This document shows positions 18,102 through 26,039 of a stretch of 64,000 bases of DNA, one piece after another; the first letter of the stretch is position 1, and every line of letters starts with the position of its first letter. Origin of the DNA: Sphingobium sp. SYK-6 (GTDB lineage: Bacteria > Pseudomonadota > Alphaproteobacteria > Sphingomonadales > Sphingomonadaceae); contig NC_015976.1 of assembly GCF_000283515.1 (NCBI RefSeq), positions 3,504,501 through 3,568,500 of the forward strand, given 5' to 3'. Both the position numbers and the translations under genes were made by a program. Below the pieces are notes generated by a model. It had not been told where the DNA came from. It saw nothing but the letters and a program-made list of their open reading frames with translations, and ran no database searches.

Positions 18102-18904
18102 GCGCTGTCGAGCTGACGACCAAATATGTCGAGAAGCCCTGGGGCCGGACCACGCTGCCGGACATCTTCCCCGATGGCGGCGGGCGCCGCATCGGCGAGG
18201 TGTGGTTCGACGGGCCGGAGGGGCGCCACCCGCCCCTGCTCGTCAAATATATCTTCACCAGCGAGAAGCTCTCCGTGCAGGTGCACCCTGACGATGCGCA
18301 GGGGCGCGCGCGGGGTCTGGCGGGCGGCAAGAGCGAATGCTGGCTGATCCTCGATGCCGAGCCGGGCGCGACGCTCGGCATGGGCACGCGCATGAAGCTC
18401 GACGACGAGACGCTGCGCGACGCCTCGCTCGACGGGCGGATCGAGCAGCTGATGGACTGGAAGCCGGTGAAGCCGGGCGACTTCTTCTATATTCCGGCGG
18501 GCACCGTCCACGCCATCGGCGCCGGCGTGACGCTGGTCGAGGTCCAGCAGAATGTGGACGTCACTTACCGCCTCTATGATTATGGCCGCCCGCGCGAACT
18601 GCACCTGGAGGACGGGATCGCGGTCAGCGTGGCCGAACCCTATGCCCGCGCGCCCGTGAACATCGAGGCGATGGCGCAGGCCAGCCTGCTGGAGCGCGAC
18701 GAAGCGCCTTTCCGGCTCGCGCTCGAGACGCTCCCGCCCGGCGCGCGCGACATCGGCGGCGATGGGCCGTGCTGGTTCATTCCGCTCTCGGGCAGCGGCA
18801 CCCTCGACGGGAAACCTTGGGAAGGCGGGCAGTGCTGGCTCATCGAAGGCGAGGCCCGGCTGGACGTCGTCGACACCGCGCGGACGCTGATCGCCGGTCT
18901 CTGA
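18098..18904 (+). CDS. manA: Class I mannose-6-phosphate isomerase
   Basis: Interconverts mannose-6-phosphate and fructose-6-phosphate for GDP-mannose and polysaccharide synthesis. The 268-residue short type I enzyme carries KPWGRTTLPD at the start, zinc-binding residues in SVQVHPDD and GKSECWLILDAEPGA, the FFYIPAGTVHAIG motif and the substrate block VEVQQNVDVTYRLYDYGR. Start fixed by ATGA overlap with the amidohydrolase stop. Its pairing with a hydroxyacid dehydrogenase and an exported amidohydrolase is unusual. Confidence 0.92.
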   Translation: MSAVELTTKYVEKPWGRTTLPDIFPDGGGRRIGEVWFDGPEGRHPPLLVKYIFTSEKLSVQVHPDDAQGRARGLAGGKSECWLILDAEPGATLGMGTRMKLDDETLRDASLDGRIEQLMDWKPVKPGDFFYIPAGTVHAIGAGVTLVEVQQNVDVTYRLYDYGRPRELHLEDGIAVSVAEPYARAPVNIEAMAQASLLERDEAPFRLALETLPPGARDIGGDGPCWFIPLSGSGTLDGKPWEGGQCWLIEGEARLDVVDTARTLIAGL

Positions 18905-19024
18905 GCGCCGCTCGTTTCCAGACATTATCAACGATCCGGGAACGAATGGCCAAAATCAACTAGCACTGACCGCCGGTTGCGCTTATGCCTCGGGGACGAA
19001 GCCTAAGGAGGGAGAGTCTCGAAA

Positions 19025-19870
19025 ATGGCAAAAGACAACAAGATCACCATCTACGATCTGGCGCTGGCGAGCGGTGCGACGATCAGCCCATTCGTATGGG
19101 CGACCAAATATGCCATCGCGCACAAGGGCTTCGAGCTGGACATCGTGCCCGGCGGCTTTTCCGGCATTCCCGAGCGGACCGGCGGTGTGACCGAGCGCCT
19201 CCCGGCGATCGTCGATGACGGGAAATGGGTGCTCGATAGCTGGCTGATCGCCGAGTATCTCGACGAGACCTATCCCGAGCGGCCGACCCTCATCCCGCAC
19301 GCCAGCGTCAAGGCGCTCACGCAAGGCATGGAAGCTTGGCTGTGGGGCGCCGCCATCAGCCCGTGGATGACCTGCTTCATCAAGCAGTATCGGGACCGCT
19401 CGCTGCCGCAGGATCATGAGTATGTGACCACCTCGCGCGAGCGTATGTTCGGTCGCAAGATCGAGGACATCATCGTGGGCCGCGAGGACCGCATTCCCAA
19501 AGTGCCGCCGACGCTGCAGCTGCTGCGCAACGTGCTGGCGGAGAACAAGTGGCTGGGTGGCGACACGCCCAATTATGCGGACTTCCGCCTGCTCGCCGTG
19601 TTCCTGTTCACCGCCTCGGTCGCCGACACGCCGGTCCTGACCGATGACGACCCGCTGCGCGACTGGATCGAGCGCGGCTTCGATCTCTACGGCGGGCTGG
19701 GCCGGCATCCCGGCCTCTCGCCCATCTTCGGCCTGCAACTGCGCGAGGGCGATCCCGAGCCCTTCATCAAGGGCGGCGCCGTGGGCGGCCTCGCCACGCG
19801 CAACACCGGCCCCAAGTCGACCGCCGCCGAGACCGCGCGCCTCAAGGGCGAGAAGGCGCCGGCCGCCTGA
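19025..19870 (+). CDS. LigE-type glutathione S-transferase (beta-etherase-like)
   Basis: A 281-residue GST of the LigE/LigP kind: N-terminal thioredoxin fold (ITIYDLALASGATISPFVW, then HKGFELDIVPGGFSGIPERTGG and WVLDSWLIAEYLDETYP), and an all-helical C-terminal domain with KWLGGDTPNYADFRLLAVF and DPLRDWIERGFDLYGGLGRHPG. From memory these blocks track Sphingobium LigE closely, including total length. LigE cleaves the beta-aryl ether of lignin dimers with glutathione. Whether this copy does so, or is a paralogue of other function, is not settled here: no LigD, LigF or LigG neighbour is in view. An AAGGAGGGAG ribosome site precedes the ATG. Confidence 0.82.
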   Translation: MAKDNKITIYDLALASGATISPFVWATKYAIAHKGFELDIVPGGFSGIPERTGGVTERLPAIVDDGKWVLDSWLIAEYLDETYPERPTLIPHASVKALTQGMEAWLWGAAISPWMTCFIKQYRDRSLPQDHEYVTTSRERMFGRKIEDIIVGREDRIPKVPPTLQLLRNVLAENKWLGGDTPNYADFRLLAVFLFTASVADTPVLTDDDPLRDWIERGFDLYGGLGRHPGLSPIFGLQLREGDPEPFIKGGAVGGLATRNTGPKSTAAETARLKGEKAPAA

Positions 19871-20070
19871 CAGGCCGCGGGCACTTCAGGACAGGGCATG
19901 ATCGGCTGCTCGCGGCCCTCATGCCCTGGCATCGCGCGGAACCTGCATGGGCCAGCGCGCTCGCGTGTGAGGCGGACGGCCGACACTTGCCGGACGCTCG
20001 ATGAGCGGCCCACCGGGAATTCTTGTTGAAGATACCTGACGGTGTGGACGAATTCCGAGCAAGTAGTTTC

Positions 20071-20371
20071 GGTTGTAACACCGAAGAGGTCGCGGAAAAC
20101 TGCGAATGTCCGCTTTCAGGACCCACGGCTCGTAGGGGCGATGGCTTAAAGGTTGTGGCGAGCGGACATTCCCACTTTTCGTCATTCCCGCGCACGCGGG
20201 AATCCAGTTACACCCCGGCGCTCGTACGCGATGTCTCAGCTGGATTCCCGCGTGCGCGGGAATGACGATTTAAGGGGAAGATGACGTCCGCAATGTCGTC
20301 GTGTCCGGAAAGTCTTCTTCAGGACGAAAGGCCCCCGAACCGACATCAAACAGCCCGCTCGAATTTGTCCA
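20071..20371 (+). repeat. Composite dispersed repeat, copy 1
   Basis: About 300 bases from GGTTGTAACACCG to CGAATTTGTCCA. The reverse complement of the interrupted segment 27662-28979 aligns with it along most of its length: the central palindrome is near-identical, and the flanks share blocks such as GAAAACTGCGA, TGTCCGCTTTCAGG and GTCGTGTCC. It fills most of the gene-free gap 19871-20530, which contains nothing else. Confidence 0.8.
20180..20267. repeat. Central 88-base palindrome of the composite repeat
   Basis: Two 28-base arms (20180-20207 and 20240-20267) are almost exact reverse complements, each itself containing a CCCGCG/CGCGGG hairpin, around a 32-base middle. The second copy (27755-27769 joined to 28796-28868) is the same 88 bases inverted, with one visible mismatch in the middle part. 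Confidence 0.9.
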
Positions 20372-20435
20372 TGCCGCCTAAAAAGAGCGCGCTTCTGGCT
20401 CGCTCCGAGTCCGCGAATCAGTCCACGCAACCCGA

Positions 20436-20531
20436 GGGCTGATCGATATTCATTTCTTCCGTTGAACGGGCACTCTTTCTGAGGTCGTCCAGGGAGGCAA
20501 CGCGCTCCAGAGGCTGAATGTCGATCAGCCC
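20436..20531. repeat. GGGCTGATCGAYATTCA inverted-end element, copy A
   Basis: GGGCTGATCGATATTCA (20436-20452) pairs with TGAATGTCGATCAGCCC (20515-20531), one mismatch. Same ends as the element at 55762-55903 but a different, shorter interior. The TetR gene's TAG stop codon overlaps its last base. Confidence 0.75.
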
Positions 20532-21100
20532 TATGATGTCGCCGGATGGTCGAGGCCGCTTACCAGCGCGTCCAGGCCGATGGTGAAGGTGGAATCGAAG
20601 TCCATGATCTGGCGCAGGAAATCGCGCATCGGGCCGTTCGTCTCGAAAGTGGTCCAGCCCAGCGTGAAGGAAATGACCACGGCCTGATGGGCGAGGGCCT
20701 GCTTGACGTCGAGCCCCAGCGCGGTGAGTGGCGCGGCGATCCTGCCGGCCTGTGCGTCGGGATCGGCGGGGGCCGTGGGACGGGCGATCGCGCATAATCT
20801 GGCGCCGTCGCGATGCGAGGCGAGGCTGGCATGGAGCGCGCGGCCGAATTGCCCGAGCCATTCGCGCCAGTCCCGCGCCGCACCCGCGCCGGCATAAGCG
20901 GCGCCATAAATGGCGCCCGCCATCAGGCCGAGCAGCTCGGCCTTGTCCGCGACATGCCAGTAGAGCGCCGGCGCCTGCACATCCAGCCGGGCCGCGAGAC
21001 GGCGCATGCTGAGGCTCTCCAGCCCCTCCTCCTGCAGCAGGCGGAAGGCCTCGGCCACGATCTGGTCACGCGTGAGGCTGGGCAAAGGACGATGGGCCAT
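20531..21100 (-). CDS. TetR-family transcriptional regulator
   Basis: A 189-residue repressor. The N-terminal helix-turn-helix is clear: LTRDQIVAEAFRLLQEEGLESLSMRRLAARLDVQAPALYWHVADKAELL (about residues 8-56). The remainder is a TetR_C-like helical ligand domain. Divergent from the Rieske oxygenase gene across a 75-base gap holding a perfect 7-1-7 palindrome, so it most likely represses that gene and itself. Its TAG stop coincides with the end of a dispersed repeat, so the C-terminal end may have been reshaped by that insertion. Confidence 0.88.
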   Translation of the reverse strand: MAHRPLPSLTRDQIVAEAFRLLQEEGLESLSMRRLAARLDVQAPALYWHVADKAELLGLMAGAIYGAAYAGAGAARDWREWLGQFGRALHASLASHRDGARLCAIARPTAPADPDAQAGRIAAPLTALGLDVKQALAHQAVVISFTLGWTTFETNGPMRDFLRQIMDFDSTFTIGLDALVSGLDHPATS

Positions 21101-21110
21101 GGCGCAAGCC

Positions 21111-21139
21111 TTGACTCCTTAACAGTGTTAAGTCAACAT
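21111..21139 (+). promoter_or_regulatory. TetR operator and promoter of the Rieske oxygenase gene
   Basis: CTTAACA (21118-21124), one base, TGTTAAG (21126-21132): a perfect palindrome inside a wider TTGAC...GTCAA pair. It sits between a -35-like TTGACT (21111-21116) and a -10-like CAACAT 17 bases later, so bound repressor would block polymerase. Confidence 0.7.
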
Positions 21140-21175
21140 TGGCGGCATGGAGAAGGACGACCGGAGAGCAGGATC

Positions 21176-22228
21176 ATGACCTATGTTCGCAATGCCTGGT
21201 ATGTGGCCGGCTGGGCGCAGGATCTGAAGGCGGACACGCCGTTCGCGATCACCATCCTGGGGGAGCGGATCGTGATCTGGCGGACCGCCTCCGGCGCGAT
21301 CCATGCGCTGGAGGATCGCTGCGTGCACCGGCTGGCGCCGCTCTCGCTCGGTCGCTGCGAAGGCGAGCGGCTGCGGTGCATGTATCATGGGCTGCTGTTC
21401 GACCCGGACGGCCGCGTGGTCGAGATGCCGGGGCAGGACCGGATCCCGCCGCAGGCCCGCGTCAGGCATTATCCGGTGGTCGCGCGGCATAGCTGGCTGT
21501 GGGTCTGGATGGGCGACCCCGCGCGGGCCGACGAAAGCCTCATCCCGCCGGCCGTGGGACTGGACCATCCGGACTATATCCTCGGCCATGGCCAGCTCGA
21601 CTATGCGGCCGAAGCCCGGCTGATCAACGACAATCTGCTCGACTTCAGCCATCTGACCTTCGTCCACGCCAACAGCTTCGGGTCCGGCCCGCAATTCGCC
21701 GAGACCCCGGCCCGCATCACGCCGCTCGACCGGGGCATCCGCTATGAGCGGTGGACGGAGAACTCGATCGGGACGGCATCCCGCAGGAGCCCCGAGCCCA
21801 TGGACAGCTTCATGAGCTATGACTTCCTGATCCCGGGCGTGCTGCTCATGACCGGCGGCGTCTTCCCGCTGGGCACCGCCAGGGAATGCGATTTCGGCAC
21901 GCCGGACTATGACAGGGCGGTGAGCGGCGTCACTTTCACCAGCCAGGCCGTGACGCCGATGGCGGGGAAGACGGCGCGCTATTTCTTCTCCTGGGGCCCG
22001 CACCGCAGCCATGGGGACGCGGCCCTGCGCGATATGCTGATGGGCATTGCCGCGCAGGCCTTCGACGAGGACAAGGTCATGATCGAAGCCCAGCAGCAGG
22101 TCATCGACATGACGCCGGAGCCGCAAGTGATGCCCACGGTGCATGATCGCGGCGTGACGCTGTTCAACCGGCTGGTCGAGAAGCTGGCGCGGGAAGAGCG
22201 CACGGAGATGCTGGCGGCCGCGGAGTAA
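21176..22228 (+). CDS. Rieske oxygenase alpha subunit, aromatic O-demethylase-like
   Basis: A 350-residue oxygenase of the VanA/TsaM/DdmA type. The Rieske cluster ligands are Cys49, His51, Cys68 and His71 (DRCVHRLAP, RCMYHG); the mononuclear iron motif is NDNLLDFSHLTFVH with Asp156, His159 and His164. These enzymes demethylate methoxy-aromatics such as vanillate, using a separate reductase; no reductase gene is adjacent. Start at 21176 gives MTYVRNAWYVAGWAQDL, the standard N-terminus of the group. Controlled by the divergent TetR protein. With the LigE-like gene 1.3 kb upstream it suggests use of lignin-derived aromatics. Confidence 0.87.
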   Translation: MTYVRNAWYVAGWAQDLKADTPFAITILGERIVIWRTASGAIHALEDRCVHRLAPLSLGRCEGERLRCMYHGLLFDPDGRVVEMPGQDRIPPQARVRHYPVVARHSWLWVWMGDPARADESLIPPAVGLDHPDYILGHGQLDYAAEARLINDNLLDFSHLTFVHANSFGSGPQFAETPARITPLDRGIRYERWTENSIGTASRRSPEPMDSFMSYDFLIPGVLLMTGGVFPLGTARECDFGTPDYDRAVSGVTFTSQAVTPMAGKTARYFFSWGPHRSHGDAALRDMLMGIAAQAFDEDKVMIEAQQQVIDMTPEPQVMPTVHDRGVTLFNRLVEKLAREERTEMLAAAE

Positions 22229-22265
22229 AGTCCCGGCAAAGGGCGCGGCGGGCCCTTCGCGCTTC

Positions 22266-22823
22266 TCAGCCGCCGATCATGGCGGCGCCGAGCAGGAGAA
22301 GCATCTTCACGTCGACGGCATAGCCTTCCTCCCGGCGGGCGGCGAGCCAGGGCTCCAGCTCGCCCAGCGGCACGCGGTGGACGCGAATATCCTCGCCCGG
22401 GACGCCGCCGCCCGCGCCGACCCGGTGCAGGTCCAGCGCGCGGAAGAGCCGGAAGCTCTCCGAGACCATGCCGGGCGAGCTCCAGAAACGGCCGAGATCG
22501 ATCATGCGGCCCGCGCGGTAGCCCGTCTCTTCCTCCAGCTCGCGCATGGCGGCGAGGGCAGGGGATTCGTCCGCGCCTTCATCCCCCACCAGCCCGGCGG
22601 GGAGCTCGATGCAGCGCCGCTCGAGAGGCACGCGGAACTGATCGACCAGAATGACGTGGCGGCCGTCCGGCGCTTCGTCGATGGCGAGGATGACCGCCGC
22701 GCCAATGCCGCGCGCGCGGCTCACATATTCCCAGCGGCCGCGCCGCCGGGCCGCGATGAAGCGCCCTTCCCACATGGTCTCCACGGGCTGGCGCAGTTCG
22801 TCCTCGGGCGTGAGGTCGCTCAC
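22266..22823 (-). CDS. NUDIX hydrolase, ADP-ribose pyrophosphatase-like
   Basis: A 185-residue Nudix enzyme with the box GLVGDEG followed by [14 protein letters not shown], preceded by [17 protein letters not shown], the layout of ADP-ribose/NDP-sugar pyrophosphatases. GTG start at 22823 overlaps the stop of the upstream TPM-domain gene by 4 bases (GTGA). It is the last gene of the LemA-TPM-TPM-Nudix operon. Confidence 0.88.
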   Translation of the reverse strand: MSDLTPEDELRQPVETMWEGRFIAARRRGRWEYVSRARGIGAAVILAIDEAPDGRHVILVDQFRVPLERRCIELPAGLVGDEGADESPALAAMRELEEETGYRAGRMIDLGRFWSSPGMVSESFRLFRALDLHRVGAGGGVPGEDIRVHRVPLGELEPWLAARREEGYAVDVKMLLLLGAAMIGG

Positions 22824-23503
22824 AGCTCGATCAGCCGGTCAGGCAGTTCATTGGGATTGTCCACGCTCTTGGGACAATGGGCGGCAAGGATGACGCCGGC
22901 CTTCTCGATCGCCCGCTCCATGCCCTGCGCCACCCGGCCCTCGCGCACTTCGTCGATCAGCGCGGCCATGGCGTCGCCCCAGGCTTCCGGCGAGACGGCG
23001 GCAGCGATGGTCTCGTCCGCCACGATCTCGGCGCGGTGCTCGTCGAGCGAGAGATATAGCAGCACGCCGGTGAGCCGCGCGGTGCGCGCCTCGGCGGCAG
23101 TGCGGAAGAGCAGCAGGGCGCGCCGCCGCACGCGACGCGACTTGGTGGCGCCCGGCGTCACCAGCATGCGCAGCGCGGGAATGGCGAGCAGATAGCGCAC
23201 GGCCAGGAAGACGAGGATCATGCCGCCGAGCAGGAACAGCAGCAGCATGCGCAGGGGCAGGGCATGCGTCCACTCGCCCAGCAGCCGGATGAGCATCGTT
23301 TCGTAGAAGACCGGGAAAGCCGCCGCGAAGGCCGGGACGAGCAGGGCGCACAGCACGGCCCAGTGGAGCCCGACGTCATGATAGGCATCCGAGCGGCGCG
23401 CGACGATCGTCACGATCTCGGCATCGGTGTGCTGCTCGGCCCGCCCGATCGCCTCGGTGACGATGCGGTGATCGGCCTCGCTCATGGATATGCGCTTGCC
23501 CAT
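22820..23503 (-). CDS. TPM-domain membrane protein
   Basis: A 227-residue protein. An N-terminal acidic/helical part ([32 protein letters not shown]) resembles the TPM fold, followed by two hydrophobic segments (about residues 46-66 and 80-105), then a second TPM-like stretch ([21 protein letters not shown]). This split arrangement is typical of TPM_phosphatase proteins that accompany LemA. The ATG at 23503 shares one base with the stop of the preceding gene (TAATG). Enzymatic role unproven. Confidence 0.83.
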   Translation of the reverse strand: MGKRISMSEADHRIVTEAIGRAEQHTDAEIVTIVARRSDAYHDVGLHWAVLCALLVPAFAAAFPVFYETMLIRLLGEWTHALPLRMLLLFLLGGMILVFLAVRYLLAIPALRMLVTPGATKSRRVRRRALLLFRTAAEARTARLTGVLLYLSLDEHRAEIVADETIAAAVSPEAWGDAMAALIDEVREGRVAQGMERAIEKAGVILAAHCPKSVDNPNELPDRLIEL

Positions 23504-24330
23504 TACCAGCCTCCGCTCGCGCCGCCGCCGCCGAAGCTGCCGCCCCCGCCGCCGAATCCGCCGCCGCCACCGCCGCCCCATCCGCCGCCACCGCCCCAGC
23601 CGCCACCGCCGCCGTCACGATCCCGGAAGGCCTCGCGCAGCGCCGCCTCGGCGCCCCAGATGATGATCGGGTGAATGCCGCCACGATAGCGCCGGCCGCC
23701 GCGCAGGCGCCCGAGCAGGGGCAGCAGCACGAACAGGAAGATGAAGATCAGGAAGATGACGGCGGGGCCGATGCCGTCCGCCTTGCCGCTGCGCTGGCTC
23801 TGGCCGGCCTGCGCGGCCAGCTTGCGCTGTTCCTCGGGCGGCAGCTCGATGATGCGGCTGATCTCGTCCACCCCGGCGCGAATGCCGCCGGCCATGTCGC
23901 CGGCCTTGAAGCGCGGCGTGATGACGTCCCGGATGATCCGGCCGGAAAGGGCATCGGTCAGCACCGGCTCCAGCCCGTAGCCCACCTCGATGCGCAGCCG
24001 CCGCTCATTGGGGGCGACGAGCAGGATGACGCCGTTGTTGCGCTCCGCCTCGCCGATGCCCCAGGCGCGGCCGAGCCGGTAGCCGTAATCAGCGATGTCA
24101 TAGCCTTCCAGGCTCGGCACCGTCGCGACGACGAGTTGCCGGCCGGTGGTGCGCTCCAGCGCTTCCGATTTCTGCGTGATGGCCTCGACCGTCGCCGGAT
24201 CGAGCAGGCCGGCCGCATCCACGACCCGGCCGGTGAGCGGCGGGAAGCTCTGCGCCAGCGCCGCCCCGGAGGGCAACGCCAGCAGCAGCAGGGCCATCAT
24301 GGCCAGCCAGAGGCGGGGGAGCGCGTTCAT
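23503..24330 (-). CDS. Exported TPM-domain protein with glycine-rich C-terminus (YgcG-like)
   Basis: About 275 residues: signal peptide (MNALPRLWLAMMALLLLALP, cut near ALA), TPM domain (FPPLTGRVVDAAGLLDPATVEAI through VGYGLEPVLTDALSGRIIRD), one membrane helix (AVIFLIFIFLFVLLPLL) and a tail of about 45 residues that is almost entirely Gly with Trp, Phe and Ser. ATG 24330 is chosen over TTG 24357 because the signal peptide starts there. Second gene of the LemA operon; probably anchored in the membrane with the TPM domain outside the cytoplasm. Confidence 0.85.
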   Translation of the reverse strand: MNALPRLWLAMMALLLLALPSGAALAQSFPPLTGRVVDAAGLLDPATVEAITQKSEALERTTGRQLVVATVPSLEGYDIADYGYRLGRAWGIGEAERNNGVILLVAPNERRLRIEVGYGLEPVLTDALSGRIIRDVITPRFKAGDMAGGIRAGVDEISRIIELPPEEQRKLAAQAGQSQRSGKADGIGPAVIFLIFIFLFVLLPLLGRLRGGRRYRGGIHPIIIWGAEAALREAFRDRDGGGGGWGGGGGWGGGGGGGFGGGGGSFGGGGASGGW

Positions 24331-24367
24331 CGCGTCGAGCAGGCGCCTTGTCGCCAAGGCGGCGCGC

Positions 24368-24985
24368 TCAGCTTCCGTTGAACATCGCGCCGACGTCGGG
24401 CGCGGTGTCGGCGCCGGCCTTCGCCTCGAACGGCGTCAGCGGCTTGGCGCCATGGATGAGCTTCGCCCCGATCATCTCCGGGAAAGTGCGGATGCGCGTG
24501 TTATAGTCCTGCACGGCCGCGTTGTAATCGCGGATGGTGATGTTGATGCGGTTCTCGGTGCCCTCAAGCTGCGTCATGAGATCCGCGAAGCGCGCCTGGC
24601 TCTTGAGCTCGGGATATTGCTCGACAGTGACGAGCAGGCGCCCGAGCGAGCTGCTGACATTCGCCTGCGCGGACTGGAAGGCCTCCACCTTCGCGGGATC
24701 GGACAGATCGTCCGGCGTGAGCTGGACCTGCGTGGCGGATGCGCGGGCCTGAATCACGCCTTCCAGCGTGCTTTGCTCGATATTGGCGGCATTGCGCGCG
24801 ACGGCGACGAGATTGGGGATGAGATCGGCCCGGCGCTGGTAGGCCGCCTGCACGTCCGCCCATTTCGCCTTGGCATTCTCCTCGGCGGTCGGCACGGAAT
24901 TGATCCCGCAAGCCGCGAGCGCCAGCGGCAGCAGCAGCGCGACGAAAGCGCGGAGCAGACGGGTGGGAGAGTGACGGGAAGCCAT
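24368..24985 (-). CDS. LemA family lipoprotein
   Basis: 205 residues with a lipobox (LALAACGINS) and the long LemA coiled helices, including the conserved NKAKWADV-like AKAKWADVQAAYQRRADLIPN, QLEGTENRI and ARRDYN-like IRDYNAAVQDYN, RTFPEMIGAK. LemA proteins occur with TPM-domain partners in envelope-stress loci of unclear function. ATG 24985 has an AGAGGA site; a TTG nine bases upstream is less likely. First gene of the operon, 37 bases before the exported TPM gene. Confidence 0.9.
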   Translation of the reverse strand: MASRHSPTRLLRAFVALLLPLALAACGINSVPTAEENAKAKWADVQAAYQRRADLIPNLVAVARNAANIEQSTLEGVIQARASATQVQLTPDDLSDPAKVEAFQSAQANVSSSLGRLLVTVEQYPELKSQARFADLMTQLEGTENRINITIRDYNAAVQDYNTRIRTFPEMIGAKLIHGAKPLTPFEAKAGADTAPDVGAMFNGS

Positions 24986-25121
24986 CGCGGTCAATCCTCT
25001 TCAAGAGCGGTGTATCGCCAGAGTGATACGCTAAATAGGCGGTTGATCGACCACTCGCAACGAGATTAGCTCTAGGCGCTTCGCGGGCGGCACGGTGCCG
25101 GCCAAACTGGGAGGAAAAACC

Positions 25122-25556
25122 ATGCTCTCCGAATTCAAGGCATTCATCGCGCGCGGCAATGTGCTCGATCTGGCGGTCGGCGTCATCATCGGCGCGGCAT
25201 TCGGCGCCATCGTCAGTTCGCTGACCGAGGACGTCATCATGCCGGTGATCGGCCTCATCCTGGGCGGTCTCGACTTCTCCAACCACTTCCTCGTGCTCGG
25301 CACGGCGCCCGAAGGCACGCCCCGGACGCTCGAAGCGATGAAGGAAGCCAATGTCGCGGTGCTCGCTTATGGTAGCTTCGTCACGGCCGTCATCAAGTTC
25401 CTCATCCTGGCCTTCGTGATCTTCCTGATCGTGCGCCAGGCCAACCGCCTGCTGGGGCGGCTCAAGGAAGAGGAGAAGAAGGAGGAGGCAGCCGCCCCGA
25501 GCGGCCCCACCGAGATCGAGCTGCTGGCCGAAATTCGCGACGCACTGAAGAAGTAA
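25122..25556 (+). CDS. mscL: Large-conductance mechanosensitive channel
   Basis: Pressure-relief channel in the inner membrane, homopentameric. 144 residues: [24 protein letters not shown] amphipathic helix and TM1, a periplasmic loop, TM2 ([19 protein letters not shown]) and the charged cytoplasmic bundle with KEEEKKEE and the terminal [24 protein letters not shown] site fixes the start. Monocistronic, followed by a strong hairpin. Confidence 0.96.
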   Translation: MLSEFKAFIARGNVLDLAVGVIIGAAFGAIVSSLTEDVIMPVIGLILGGLDFSNHFLVLGTAPEGTPRTLEAMKEANVAVLAYGSFVTAVIKFLILAFVIFLIVRQANRLLGRLKEEEKKEEAAAPSGPTEIELLAEIRDALKK

Positions 25557-25581
25557 TCTCGCTTCGTCCCGCAACAAGGGC

Positions 25582-25629
25582 GCCTCGCCGCTGCACCAAG
25601 AACCTTACGCGCGGCGAGCGCTTTTGTTT
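25582..25629 (+). terminator. Terminator of mscL
   Basis: CTCGCCGC (25584-25591) pairs with GCGGCGAG (25611-25618), followed by CGCTTTTGTTT. Confidence 0.75.
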
Positions 25630-25670
25630 CCCGTCCCGTCAGCGTGCGGGCAACAACAGGAGACTGACGC

Positions 25671-25937
25671 GTGAAACCCTTTATGATCATCGCCGCCATG
25701 ACCTCGGCCCTGGCATTGGCGGCCTGCGATTCCCAGCAGGCGCAGAACGTCGAAGAAGCCTATGACAATCAGGCGGACATGATCGATAACCAGGCCGACC
25801 AGCTCGAGCAGGCCAGCGACAACATGACCGGCGCGGCCGCAGCCAATGCCGAGAACCGCGTGGACGCCCTGGAGAACCGCGCCGACGCCGTTCGCAACAT
25901 GGGCGATGAAAAGGCGGACGCCATCGACGGTCACTGA
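25671..25937 (+). CDS. Small lipoprotein with heptad-like Asn/Gln/Asp repeats
   Basis: 88 residues: signal with lipobox ALAACDS, then a highly polar stretch of recurring NQAD, ENR and DALENRADA units suggesting one long helix or coiled coil, reminiscent of Lpp-type envelope lipoproteins, although without the terminal Lys for peptidoglycan linkage. GTG start with an AGGAGA site 8 bases upstream; ATG 25683 is a weaker option. Own terminator follows. Function unknown. Confidence 0.75.
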   Translation: MKPFMIIAAMTSALALAACDSQQAQNVEEAYDNQADMIDNQADQLEQASDNMTGAAAANAENRVDALENRADAVRNMGDEKADAIDGH

Positions 25938-25969
25938 ACAAAGACCTGGAAACCAGCGGATCGATGAAC

Positions 25970-26002
25970 AAGGCCCGGCGCGGAAGACGCGACGGGCCTT
26001 TT
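25970..26002 (+). terminator. Terminator of the small lipoprotein gene
   Basis: GGCCCG (25972-25977) pairs with CGGGCC (25993-25998), then TTTT. Confidence 0.75.
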
Positions 26003-26039
26003 CATCGGCCGGATAATCCCTATATCGGGGATCGCCGGT

